64,000 nucleotides of DNA from Marilutibacter maris (GTDB taxonomy: Bacteria; Pseudomonadota; Gammaproteobacteria; Xanthomonadales; Xanthomonadaceae), in contig NZ_VICD02000007.1 of the NCBI RefSeq assembly GCF_006546735.2, positions 18,586 to 82,585 on the forward strand, in the 5' to 3' direction. Each line of letters starts with the position of its first letter. Position 1 is the stretch's first letter. Position numbers and translations under genes: made by a program. The notes beneath the pieces were generated by a model. It saw only the letters and a program-made list of their open reading frames with translations, was not told the origin of the DNA and did no database searches. Positions 1 to 8,832 of the stretch are shown piece after piece.

Positions 1-959
1 TGAGCGCAGTCCTGCCACCCCCAGCGATCGGCAAAGTTCTCCGCCGGGTTCACCGGGTTGAGGATCTTGTCCGTGTCCGAGACCCGGATGCGCTCAAGCT
101 CATCGAGCACGCGTCTCATTGTCTGCGAGAGAGAGTCGCCGACCTGGTACACGTGGCCCGCCACGGTAGTCAGGATGATCGATGCCGGCTTGGCGTCCGC
201 CAAGTCCTTGAACATCTTGTCCCGGTGGCGCTTGAGCAACTGCACGACCTGCTGGAGCGGACTCTTGCTGCGATACACAGGCACCGGGTCCACCTGCGCC
301 TCCGCCAGCATGCGTTTCTCGAGAGCCCGCATCCGCGACCTGAACCAGAGCTGGTACCCGCCGGGATTGCTCGAGGGCCACGCCGCACCGAGCGCGTGAT
401 ACGCGGGATCGCGGATGTCCGTAATCCACAAGGCCCGCCTCGCAGCTTCCTGCGCGATGGGGCCTTCAACACCCTTCTGTTCCATCAGTTCGCGCAGTTC
501 GCGCCGGCGGAGCTCGTCCGCTCGAATGCCAGGCACCACGTCCATATGGAAAGGCATGTCGTCCCGGTAGCCCAAGCGCCAGCATCGCCTCTTTTCATCA
601 AGCCGCTTCTGGATCTGGCGCGCTACGCGGTAGGCCTCCAGCTCGGCGCCAAGCAGCGCTTTAACCTGAGCCTGGCTTTGCGTGTCCCTGCAAACGCCAC
701 GCCTCAGCTTGCAGGAGAAGTCGAGGTCGTACTCCTCACCATCGTTTACGGGACGGATCGCGGTACCCAGGGCGAATGAGCCTTGGACGAAGATGTGCGA
801 GTCGTACCGGGCGAGTGCTGACCCGGGACGCCCGATCCAGTCGGCAAGATCTTCATAGCGACCCTCCGCGAGCTCGTAGGCGCGCTCGGGGAGATCCACT
901 TCTTCCAGCAATGCGGCAAGGTGGGCGTCGGCGGCGGTAGTTGCGGCGGATGTATCCAT
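1..959 (-). CDS. CBASS CD-NTase nucleotidyltransferase (3' end outside window)
   Basis: Reading leftward from an ATG at 959, the frame stays open for 319 codons to the window edge, so the C-terminus is missing. The family makes cyclic di- or trinucleotide alarms after phage infection. The sequence shows the CD-NTase signature: G60-S61 followed by an RP turn, then the metal-binding acids in EYDLD (D78, D80), and the third acid in HMDVVPG (D140). These are the residues that hold Mg and the NTP in this fold. It lies 24 bp downstream of the HNH-SAVED gene on the same strand, the usual CBASS pairing of alarm synthase and effector. Cap2/Cap3-type accessory genes, if any, would be to the left. I cannot assign a CD-NTase clade or the nucleotide product from the sequence alone. 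Confidence 0.85.
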   Translation of the reverse strand, partial: MDTSAATTAADAHLAALLEEVDLPERAYELAEGRYEDLADWIGRPGSALARYDSHIFVQGSFALGTAIRPVNDGEEYDLDFSCKLRRGVCRDTQSQAQVKALLGAELEAYRVARQIQKRLDEKRRCWRLGYRDDMPFHMDVVPGIRADELRRRELRELMEQKGVEGPIAQEAARRALWITDIRDPAYHALGAAWPSSNPGGYQLWFRSRMRALEKRMLAEAQVDPVPVYRSKSPLQQVVQLLKRHRDKMFKDLADAKPASIILTTVAGHVYQVGDSLSQTMRRVLDELERIRVSDTDKILNPVNPAENFADRWGWQDCA

Positions 960-983
960 GTTGACTCCTAAGGTGAAGGGGCG

Positions 984-2141
984 TCAGCGGCGGGGGCCGA
1001 GGTCCATCATCGGAACAAAGCGGTTGCCGTCGCCCCGGTCATAGATTCGATAGGGATGGGCATGCTGGGTAGACAGCAAAGCCCCAAACTCGATGGCAAT
1101 CGCCGCCGGCACGGCCGCAAACAGATGGATGGGCTCGGAAGTGCTCGCTTCCAGCTGGCTGAGCTGCGGCTGGATGGCGCTGCGGAACGAGTCGATCGTG
1201 TTCCGGTTCCGCACAAGGGCATATTCCGGCAGCGGCACGGTGAACCGTGCGATGCGCGCGCCGGGCAGCGCCTGGAGAATCGCGTCGTCAGCGAGTTCCG
1301 CGGACAACGCGAGAACAAGCGCGAGCGGTCCGTCGCCGCTCGGTGCCGGCGTGTAGGTCCAAGTCGGAGGCGGTGCGTCCGGATCAGTCCAACGTAAGCC
1401 TCCGCTGCGATCTTTAGAATACAAGAAGCGATTGCTGCGGTCGCCGAGCTGGCGCCCCACCCGAATCAACGATGGGATGTCCGCCAGCCCGACAACGGCG
1501 AGGCTGAGAGGATCGCCATCGGCGCTCGTGCGCTTGTTCAAACGGTCCCGCAGCTCCTCGTCGATATCCTGTTCAACCGCACGCCAGTACAGGTCGTCGC
1601 GACCACGGCCACCTGGTCGCCGAAGCTTAAGAACATGGATCGGTCCTTCGGCCCACAGCCCTTCGGACAGCATCGCCTCCGCGAGATCCCTGGCCCGAAC
1701 GACGTTCTCCGTCGCGAAATGGCCGCCCAACACGACCAAACCGGTAGCGCGCTGGGTTTCTCCCCGCCGTGCTGCAAATCGGACCCGCTCCACGTGATCC
1801 CGGTGCTGGCGCGACAAGTCCTCCAGCGGATACCCATCCGCGTCGATATCGATTTTTTCGTGACATGACGGGCACAGCAGCATCAGGTTGTCCGGGTCTG
1901 CCGTACGGCGCCTGGCAGCGTCTTCGTCGTGGCCCGTCGTCGCGCGCGGACCCTGAGGACTGGCCGGCAGAACATGGGCAACTTCGGCCCAGCGGAAGGT
2001 CTTGCCAGTTCGGAAATCCTGGGTGACGTCCGCGCCACACTGCTCGCAGTGGCCGGCGGCCCGAACCCAAACCAACTGCCGGATCGGCGCCGGGGTCGAG
2101 AACCGTCCGGCCTTTTTGCTGGATTTCTTCGTCAGCGCCAC
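984..2141 (-). CDS. cap5: HNH endonuclease with SAVED domain (CBASS effector, Cap5 type)
   Basis: 385 residues, GTG start at 2141 preceded by an AAGGAAAG ribosome-binding site. The N-terminal ~100 residues form an HNH nuclease: zinc-type cysteine pairs C32/C35 and C90/C93, the AHVLP histidine (H56) and the DNLMLLC asparagine. The rest (roughly 190-385) matches the SAVED cyclic-nucleotide sensor in its size, its two-fold alpha/beta layout and its position behind the nuclease. In characterised homologues, alarm binding to SAVED makes the protein assemble and the HNH domain degrade DNA, killing the infected cell. It is first in a two-gene unit with the CD-NTase, 24 bp apart. The HNH call is firm; the SAVED call rests on architecture and neighbourhood. 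Confidence 0.85.
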   Translation of the reverse strand: MALTKKSSKKAGRFSTPAPIRQLVWVRAAGHCEQCGADVTQDFRTGKTFRWAEVAHVLPASPQGPRATTGHDEDAARRRTADPDNLMLLCPSCHEKIDIDADGYPLEDLSRQHRDHVERVRFAARRGETQRATGLVVLGGHFATENVVRARDLAEAMLSEGLWAEGPIHVLKLRRPGGRGRDDLYWRAVEQDIDEELRDRLNKRTSADGDPLSLAVVGLADIPSLIRVGRQLGDRSNRFLYSKDRSGGLRWTDPDAPPPTWTYTPAPSGDGPLALVLALSAELADDAILQALPGARIARFTVPLPEYALVRNRNTIDSFRSAIQPQLSQLEASTSEPIHLFAAVPAAIAIEFGALLSTQHAHPYRIYDRGDGNRFVPMMDLGPRR

Positions 2142-2180
2142 CGGACTTTCCTTGCATCATCATCGATGGAGCATTTGTAC

Positions 2181-2203
2181 TTGACAACTATCGGCGTTGT
2201 CAA
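2181..2203. promoter_or_regulatory. Perfect palindrome between divergent CBASS and RM operons
   Basis: TTGACAAC, seven bases, then GTTGTCAA: a perfect 8-bp inverted repeat in the 76-bp gap between cap5 (starts 2141, minus) and the RM operon (starts about 2218, plus). Each arm contains TTGACA, the ideal sigma-70 -35 hexamer, one on each strand. On the minus strand TACAAA lies 18 bp beyond the arm and could be the -10. A protein binding here could control both defence systems at once. No regulator gene for it is visible in the window. Confidence 0.55.
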
Positions 2204-2217
2204 GCAATCTTCGCATC

Positions 2218-2796
2218 ATGGCAAATGATGCTCTTCTGAACGAGATCGCTGACGTCCGGCTTGGGCACCCTTTCCGAGGAGCTGTGCCGCAGGTCGAGGG
2301 GGGTAGCGCACGCGTGGTTCAGATACGTGACTTAAGCCGCCACGGTCTCAGAGACTGCGACGCCCTCCTTCGCACCGAACTAGAAGGCCGAAAGGATCCT
2401 GACTGGCTGAAGGACGAGGACGTGCTCTTCGTCGCCAAGGGCTCCAATGCCTATGCCGCCCCGGTCCCTCGCGCGCCCGAGCGAACGGTCTGCTCTCAAC
2501 ACATCTATGTAGTGCGGGTGAAAGAACCCGGCTACGTGCTTCCCGCGTTCCTGGCCTGGCAACTCAATCAGCCACCAGCCCAGCGCTACCTCCGCCAATC
2601 GGCGGAAGGCAGCCACCAGCTCAGCGTGCGTCGCTCGGTACTCGATGCAACACAGATCCGAATTCCTCCGCTCGAGCAGCAACGTGTCGTTGTCGAGCTC
2701 GAGCGGCTAGCGCGCGCGGAGCGCGAAGCAATGCAATCACTTATCAAGAACCGGGAAACGGAGCTGGCGATCCTCGCCGAGCGCCTCCTCGCCTAA
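2218..2796 (+). CDS. Half-size type I restriction specificity (S) protein
   Basis: 192 residues from the ATG at 2218; a TTG at 2197 would add seven residues but lies inside the palindrome. The protein has one target-recognition domain followed by a coiled-coil-like end rich in Arg/Glu (PLEQQRVVVELERLARAERE), the layout of half of an HsdS. Full HsdS proteins have two such units, so this one would have to act as a dimer or as an extra specificity subunit. It is the first gene of the operon, 4 bp before hsdM, while a full-length hsdS follows hsdM. Its role (alternative specificity, or regulator of the methylase) is inferred. Weak sequence conservation is normal for these domains. Confidence 0.7.
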   Translation: MANDALLNEIADVRLGHPFRGAVPQVEGGSARVVQIRDLSRHGLRDCDALLRTELEGRKDPDWLKDEDVLFVAKGSNAYAAPVPRAPERTVCSQHIYVVRVKEPGYVLPAFLAWQLNQPPAQRYLRQSAEGSHQLSVRRSVLDATQIRIPPLEQQRVVVELERLARAEREAMQSLIKNRETELAILAERLLA

Positions 2797-2800
2797 TGAA

Positions 2801-4324
2801 ATGGAAACCAGAATGAGTACGACCGACCTCACCCAGGACACCATCAACGCCGCCGTCTGGTCCGCCTGCGACACCTTCCGCGGCACCGTGGATCCCAGCA
2901 TCTATAAGGACTACGTCCTGACGATGCTGTTCCTCAAGTATGTCTCCGACGTCTGGCAAGACCATTACGACGAATACAAGGTGCAATACGGCGACCACCC
3001 GGAACTGATCGAGGAGATGCTCAAGAACGAGCGCTTCGTCCTTCCAGCCAGTGCCAACTTCTACGCCCTACATGAAAAGCGCCACCAGCCCGGCAACGGC
3101 GAACGCATCGACAAGGCGCTGCACGCCATCGAAGACGCCAACATTGGCAAGCTACGTGACGTCTTCCAAGACATCAGCTTCAACTCAAACAAATTGGGTG
3201 AGGAGCAGCAGAAGAACGACATCCTCCGCCACTTGCTCGAGGACTTCGCCAAGCCCGAGCTCAACCTGCGCCCCAGCCGCATTGGTCACCTGGACATCAT
3301 CGGCAACGCCTACGAATTTCTCATCAAGAACTTTGCTTCCACCAGCGGCAAGAAGGCTGGCGAGTTCTACACCCCACCGGAAGTCTCCACTTTGATGGCC
3401 CGGTTGATGGCGCCGCAAGAAGGCGACGAGATCTGCGATCCCACCTGCGGTTCCGGCTCACTGCTGCTGAAATGCGGGCGATTGATCCGTGAGCGCACCG
3501 GCTCCCGAAAGTACGCGCTTCATGGCCAAGAGGCGATCGGTAGCACCTGGGCGCTGGCCAAAATGAACATGTTCCTCCATGGCGAGGACAATCACCGCAT
3601 CGAGTGGGGCGACACCATCCGCAACCCCAAACTGCTCGACGGCGCAAATGGCTTGAAGCACTTCGACATAGTTGTTGCCAATCCCCCGTTCTCGTTGGAG
3701 AAGTGGGGCCACGAAGGCGCCGACGCCGACCCGTTCAGTCGTTTCCGTCGCGGCGTTCCGCCGCGTACCAAGGGCGACTACGCCTTCATCCTTCACATGA
3801 TCGAAACCATGAAGCCGCGTAGCGGCCGCATGGCCGTGGTCGTGCCACACGGAGTGCTGTTCCGCGGCGCCGCCGAAGGCCGTATCCGCAAGCAGCTTAT
3901 CGACGAGAACCTGCTCGACGTGGTGATCGGCCTGCCGGAGAAGCTGTTCTACGGCACGGGCATCCCCGCTGCGGTACTGGTGTTCCGCAAGAAGAAGGCG
4001 GACGACAAGGTGTTGTTCATCGACGCCAGTCGCGACTACCAGGACGGCAAGAACCAGAACTTCCTGCGCGAGGTCGACCTGCAGCGCATCTTCGACACCG
4101 TGCAGGTGCGCCAGAACGTTGACAAGTACGCCTACCTCGCCAGTCCGGCCGAAATCACGGAGAACGAGTACAACCTCAACATTCCGCGTTACGTCGATAC
4201 GTTCGAGGAAGAGGAGGAGATTGACTTGGTGGCCGTGCGGCGCGAACGCGAGAAGCTTAAGGACGAACTCGCCCGCCTGGAAGAGCAGATGGCCGGCTAT
4301 CTAAAGGAGCTAGGCTATGAGTGA
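2801..4324 (+). CDS. hsdM: Type I restriction-modification methyltransferase subunit HsdM
   Basis: 507 residues; the next in-frame ATG (2813) is also a plausible start. HsdM transfers a methyl group from S-adenosylmethionine to adenine N6 in the target chosen by HsdS. The sequence shows the HsdM N-terminal helical domain (about 1-140), the SAM-binding motif DPTCGSGSLL near residue 212 and the catalytic NPPF near residue 293. The C-terminal coiled coil (EEEEEIDLVAVRREREKLKDE region) is where HsdM clasps HsdS. Length and motif order are typical. Its stop overlaps a tiny open frame that leads into hsdS. The call is secure. Confidence 0.96.
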   Translation: METRMSTTDLTQDTINAAVWSACDTFRGTVDPSIYKDYVLTMLFLKYVSDVWQDHYDEYKVQYGDHPELIEEMLKNERFVLPASANFYALHEKRHQPGNGERIDKALHAIEDANIGKLRDVFQDISFNSNKLGEEQQKNDILRHLLEDFAKPELNLRPSRIGHLDIIGNAYEFLIKNFASTSGKKAGEFYTPPEVSTLMARLMAPQEGDEICDPTCGSGSLLLKCGRLIRERTGSRKYALHGQEAIGSTWALAKMNMFLHGEDNHRIEWGDTIRNPKLLDGANGLKHFDIVVANPPFSLEKWGHEGADADPFSRFRRGVPPRTKGDYAFILHMIETMKPRSGRMAVVVPHGVLFRGAAEGRIRKQLIDENLLDVVIGLPEKLFYGTGIPAAVLVFRKKKADDKVLFIDASRDYQDGKNQNFLREVDLQRIFDTVQVRQNVDKYAYLASPAEITENEYNLNIPRYVDTFEEEEEIDLVAVRREREKLKDELARLEEQMAGYLKELGYE

Positions 4325-4391
4325 GCTGCCACTATCCGTTGCATTGCACAAAGGGAGCGTGCGCGCCTTTGATGGAAGGAGGCAGCAATGA
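4317..4391 (+). CDS. 24-residue open frame bridging hsdM and hsdS
   Basis: An ATG at 4317 overlaps the hsdM stop, and the frame runs 24 codons to a TGA that overlaps the hsdS ATG at 4388 (ATGA). Tail-to-head overlap at both ends suggests translational coupling: a ribosome finishing hsdM could pass through this frame and restart at hsdS, which has its own strong GGAAGGAGG site at 4376-4384. The peptide resembles nothing I know and may have no function of its own. Confidence 0.3.
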   Translation: MSELPLSVALHKGSVRAFDGRRQQ

Positions 4392-5539
4392 TCTACGAAG
4401 GAAACTGCCGCCTTGGAGACTTGTTTCAAAGCCGACGCGAAAGGGGACGCGACGGACTACCTGTTCTCTCCGTGACGATGGATGACGGTCTCGTTGTCCG
4501 AAGTGACTTAGATCGAAAGCAGGATACAAATCTGCTCCCCGAGGAGCACCTTGTTGTTAAGGCTGGAGATATTGCATACAACATGATGCGTATGTGGCAG
4601 GGGGCGTTTGGTCTTTCTGACAAAGAGGGCCTTGTTAGCCCTGCATATGCTGTATTGAAACCGACAAAGTCAGTCGATTCGAAGTACGCCGCATACCTCT
4701 TCAAGACCCCCAAGCTTCTGTATCTCTTCCGAGCGTACTCGTACGGCCTAACGGATGATCGATTGAGGCTGTATCCCAAGGATTTTTCGCGAATTCCTGT
4801 CAACGTTCCACCGAAGAGTGTTCAATCGCGTATTGCGACTGGCTTAGAGCATTGGGAGCGTGCCATCAACGTTATCGATGACCTGATCCGAACAACTGAA
4901 ACTCAACGGAAGCACTTCACTAGGCGCCTGTTGCTACAACTAGACAGACTGCCGGGCTTTTCTGATAAATGGAACGAAGTTTCGATCAAGGATCTTGGCC
5001 ATGTCACGTCTGGAGGCACTCCCGAGACAGATGATGCTTCGTTCTGGAACGGCGACATTCCTTGGGCAACCCCGAGCGACATTTCCGCTGTTCTCGGTCG
5101 TTACATCTACAATACGGAACGACGCTTGACTGCCGACGGCCTCGCGGCAAGTTCTGCGAAGGTCATGCCACCCGGCACATTGCTAGTCTGCACGCGCGCG
5201 ACCATCTGTGAGTTAGCAATTTCCAAAGTTCCGATGGCCACGAACCAAGGGTTCAAGAGCCTAACTCCAACGAGCAGCTACGCTGCCGATTTCTTGTACC
5301 ACCTCTTTCGATTCTATAAGAAGGAGTTTGTCCGGCGGGCATGTGGTTCTACTTTCCTCGAGTTGTCAAAGCGTGATTTCGAACGAATGCGCTTTCCAGT
5401 TCCAAAGATTGAAGAGCAGCTGGCTATTGCAGGCGCGCTGAACACATTCGACGATCAAATCGTCGCGCTGAGGAAACAACGAGCTCAGATCTCCCTTGAG
5501 CTAGACGGCCTCCTAAACATGCTTGGTATGCCGGCATGA
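4388..5539 (+). CDS. hsdS: Type I restriction-modification specificity subunit HsdS
   Basis: 383 residues, ATG at 4388 behind a strong GGAAGGAGG site. HsdS reads the split DNA target for both methylation and restriction. Two target-recognition domains are visible, about residues 1-150 and 195-350, each followed by a helical conserved region (HWERAINVIDDLIRTTETQRK and the C-terminal FDDQIVALRKQRAQ stretch) that spaces the two domains. Base composition is visibly more AT-rich than in hsdM and hsdR, as is common for S genes that move by recombination. The stop overlaps the hsdR start (ATGA). Confidence 0.93.
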   Translation: MIYEGNCRLGDLFQSRRERGRDGLPVLSVTMDDGLVVRSDLDRKQDTNLLPEEHLVVKAGDIAYNMMRMWQGAFGLSDKEGLVSPAYAVLKPTKSVDSKYAAYLFKTPKLLYLFRAYSYGLTDDRLRLYPKDFSRIPVNVPPKSVQSRIATGLEHWERAINVIDDLIRTTETQRKHFTRRLLLQLDRLPGFSDKWNEVSIKDLGHVTSGGTPETDDASFWNGDIPWATPSDISAVLGRYIYNTERRLTADGLAASSAKVMPPGTLLVCTRATICELAISKVPMATNQGFKSLTPTSSYAADFLYHLFRFYKKEFVRRACGSTFLELSKRDFERMRFPVPKIEEQLAIAGALNTFDDQIVALRKQRAQISLELDGLLNMLGMPA

Positions 5540-8500
5540 ACGACAGCGCCCCCGACACCCGCGAGAAGGTCAGCGCGCAACTTCCTGCGTTGCATCTGCT
5601 CGCCAACCTGGGCTGGCATTACCGGGGGGCGGCCGAGTGCGTGGCGCTACGTGACGGCACCCGCGAGGTAATGCTGAAGTCACGTCTGATCGAGGCCTTG
5701 AAGGCTCGTCGCTTCGACTACAAGGGCCAGCAGTACCCACTCTCGCCCAGCGCGATCGATCAGATGGTCCGCGAGCTGTCGGCGCTGCCTATGGGCGAGG
5801 GGCTACTGGTCGCCAACGAACGCCTGTACCAGCTGCTGGCACTAGGTATCACCGTCACCGAATTCATGCCGGACGGCAAGAAGCACCAGCCGACTATTCC
5901 GGTGATCGACTGGACCGACCCCGCCGCCAACCTCTGGGACGTCACCGACGAGTGCGAGGTGCTGTCCACCCAGGGCACGCACCACCGCACGCCGGACATC
6001 GTCTGCTACGTAAATGGTCTGCCACTGGTAGTGATCGAAGCCAAGCGCCCCGAGTCCGGTCACGCCGGCAAGGCCATGGTAACCGAGGGCATCAGCCAGC
6101 ACCTACGCAACCAACGCCAGGACGAGATTCCGCAACTGTTCGCCTACGCGCAGCTTCTGCTGTCCATCAGCCTGACTGACGGACGCTACGGCACCACCCA
6201 TACCCCCGCCAAGTTTTGGGCGCGATGGCGCGAAGAGGAGTTCGACGAAGCACACCTCACGGCCGTCAAGAACCACACGCTACCGAGCAGCACCCTGGAC
6301 GCAATACTCCACAATAAGCCGGCCCGGGTGCGCGTCTACTGTGAGTCGCTGTGGTCCCAGCCCATGCTGCCCACCGACCAGGACCGCCTGCTGGTAGGCC
6401 TGTTGACTCGCGCGAGGCTCCTAGAGTTCCTGCGCTGCTTCGTTCTGTTCGACCGGAAGGTTGGCAAGGTCGTCGCTCGCTATCAACAGTTCTTTGGCAT
6501 TCGCGCGCTACTGGCCCGGATCAGCCAGATCCGCCCGGATGGAGGGCGAGAGGGCGGCGTGCTCTGGCATACCACCGGCTCAGGCAAAAGCTTCACCATG
6601 GTTTTCCTGACCAAGGCGTTGCTGCTGGATACGGCTCTGAAGGAATGCCGCGTCGTCGTGGTGACTGACCGCGTCGACCTGGAGACGCAGCTGTCGCGCA
6701 ATTTCATCAGTGGCGGGGCGTTCGGCTCAGCCATCGCCACAAAAAAAGAAGGCGAGCGCAGCAAGGCGACGACCGGCCGCGACTTGGCACGTCGTATCGG
6801 ACATGGTACCGAGCGAATCACGTTCTCACTGGTCCAGAAGTTCAACACAGCGTCAAAGCTGCCCGAGTGCCGCAACGAATCGGCTGACCTAATCGTGCTT
6901 GTGGACGAGGGCCACCGCAGCCATGGTGGTGAGACTCACGAGCGAATGCGTAAGGCCTTACCCAAAGCCGCCTACCTAGCCTTTACTGGCACGCCGCTCC
7001 TCAAGGACGAGAAGACCGCCAACAAGTTCGGCCCTATCGTTCACGCCTACTCGATGCAGCGCGCGGTGGAGGACGAAACCGTCGCGCCGCTGCTCTACGA
7101 AGAGCGCGTGCCCGAACTCGAGGTCAACGAAGCGGCCGTCAACCGCTGGTTCGACAAGATCACGGCTGGTCTGTCCGACGCACAGAGTTCAGATCTAAAG
7201 AAGAAGTTCGCCAGCAAGCGCGCCATCTACGGCGCGGCGAACCGCATCGAGTTGATCGCCTGGGACATCGCCACCCATTTCAACGAGAACATCAAGCAAC
7301 TCGGCATGGGGCTGAAGGGGCAGATTGCCACCGACAGCAAGCTAGACGCCATCCGCTACAAGCGGGCGCTGGACGAAACCGGGCTCGTCAGTACTGCGGT
7401 CGTCATCTCACCACCCGACACCCGTGAGGGCAACACCGAGGTGGATGAGGAATCATTGCCTGAGGTGCAGCGATGGTGGAAGCAGAACATCATCGACCGC
7501 AAGCTTGACCCGGAGGGGTATGAGAAGGACGTCATCCGAGACTTCGGCAGCGACGACGCGCCTGACCTCCTGATCGTCGTCGACAAGCTGCTCACCGGCT
7601 TCGACGAACCGCGCAACACGGTTCTGTACATCGACAAGCCTTTGAAGGGCCACAACTTGATCCAAGCCGTTGCTCGGGTCAACCGACTGCATGATGCCAA
7701 ACGCTACGGCGTCCTGGTGGATTACCGCGGCATCCTCCCGGAGCTCGACACGGCCGTGCGGGCATACCAAGACCTCGAAGCCCAGACCCAGGCCGGCTTC
7801 GATCTGGCCGATCTCGAAGGGCTCTATCAATCCATCAGCACCGAATACAAGCGCCTCCCGGGCCTGCACGACCGCGTCTGGTCCTTCTTTAAGGGCGTTG
7901 CCAACCGCAAGGATCTAGAACAGTACCGACAGGTCCTAAGCCCCCGCTTCGTCTCAGGCGAGGACGGCGAGGAGTACGACGAGCGTCAGAAGCTGCGCGA
8001 TGACTTCTCCACAGCCTTGACCGAGTTCGGCCTGTGCCTGCAAATGGCCCTGTCGTCGCGCAGCTTCTTCGAGGACGCTAGCTTCTCCGAGACAACGATT
8101 CGTCGGTACAAAGACGACCTGCGCTTCTTCTCCAGCCTTCGTCGGATTGCCCGGCAAGATGCCATGGAGACGGTCGAATACAGCGCCTATGAAGAACAGA
8201 TCCGGCGACTGGTCGACAAGCAGGTCATTGGTACCGAGGTTCGGGAACCGGAAGGCGTGTACCTGGTGCATGAGTTGGGCAAGCCCGAGGATCCAGAGGG
8301 CTGGACCGAGGAAAAGACTCGCAACGAGACGGACCTGATCCGGACGCGTATCCGCAAAACCATCGAGCAGGATCTCGCTGGCGATCCCTACGCACAGAAG
8401 GTGTTCGGTGAACTGCTACGCCAAGCGATCGCTGAAGCCGAAGCGATGTTCGATCACCCGCTGAAGCAATACGCCCTGTTCAAGAAGTTCGAAGATCGCC

Positions 8501-8832
8501 TGGAAGCTTTGCAGGTACCCGGGATACCGAATGGTCTGGAGACCAATCGGCAGGCCAAGGCCTACTACGGCGCTATCCGTCTTGAGCTGGGCGACGAAAA
8601 GATTGACGCCATGTCTGAGGCCGAGCGCGCCAGTCTGACTGATCTCTCGATGGAGATCGACACCGTCGTCCGTGACGCAGTCGCCGAGAACTCGCTTAAT
8701 CCGCAGAGCATCGAGTCCGCGATCCGTAAGAATTTGCTGCCCAGGCTGTTCCAGTTGATCGGGCTTGATCATGCCCGCGCCGTGGTGGAGCAGGTGGTAC
8801 AAATCACCCGGATTGGGCTCAGCCGCGCATGA
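5536..8832 (+). CDS. hsdR: Type I restriction endonuclease subunit HsdR
   Basis: 1098 residues, overlapping hsdS by ATGA. HsdR is the ATP-driven translocase and nuclease of the complex. The N-terminal nuclease shows the PD...EAK motif (TPDIVCYVNGLPLVVIEAK, about residues 150-170). The helicase part has Walker A TTGSGKS near residue 345, the DEGH box in LIVLVDEGHRSHGG, FTGTPL, and the VARVNR helicase motif VI. The C-terminal helical region (about 800-1098) binds the HsdM/HsdS core. All expected motifs are present, so the enzyme should be active. Confidence 0.96.
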   Translation: MNDSAPDTREKVSAQLPALHLLANLGWHYRGAAECVALRDGTREVMLKSRLIEALKARRFDYKGQQYPLSPSAIDQMVRELSALPMGEGLLVANERLYQLLALGITVTEFMPDGKKHQPTIPVIDWTDPAANLWDVTDECEVLSTQGTHHRTPDIVCYVNGLPLVVIEAKRPESGHAGKAMVTEGISQHLRNQRQDEIPQLFAYAQLLLSISLTDGRYGTTHTPAKFWARWREEEFDEAHLTAVKNHTLPSSTLDAILHNKPARVRVYCESLWSQPMLPTDQDRLLVGLLTRARLLEFLRCFVLFDRKVGKVVARYQQFFGIRALLARISQIRPDGGREGGVLWHTTGSGKSFTMVFLTKALLLDTALKECRVVVVTDRVDLETQLSRNFISGGAFGSAIATKKEGERSKATTGRDLARRIGHGTERITFSLVQKFNTASKLPECRNESADLIVLVDEGHRSHGGETHERMRKALPKAAYLAFTGTPLLKDEKTANKFGPIVHAYSMQRAVEDETVAPLLYEERVPELEVNEAAVNRWFDKITAGLSDAQSSDLKKKFASKRAIYGAANRIELIAWDIATHFNENIKQLGMGLKGQIATDSKLDAIRYKRALDETGLVSTAVVISPPDTREGNTEVDEESLPEVQRWWKQNIIDRKLDPEGYEKDVIRDFGSDDAPDLLIVVDKLLTGFDEPRNTVLYIDKPLKGHNLIQAVARVNRLHDAKRYGVLVDYRGILPELDTAVRAYQDLEAQTQAGFDLADLEGLYQSISTEYKRLPGLHDRVWSFFKGVANRKDLEQYRQVLSPRFVSGEDGEEYDERQKLRDDFSTALTEFGLCLQMALSSRSFFEDASFSETTIRRYKDDLRFFSSLRRIARQDAMETVEYSAYEEQIRRLVDKQVIGTEVREPEGVYLVHELGKPEDPEGWTEEKTRNETDLIRTRIRKTIEQDLAGDPYAQKVFGELLRQAIAEAEAMFDHPLKQYALFKKFEDRLEALQVPGIPNGLETNRQAKAYYGAIRLELGDEKIDAMSEAERASLTDLSMEIDTVVRDAVAENSLNPQSIESAIRKNLLPRLFQLIGLDHARAVVEQVVQITRIGLSRA

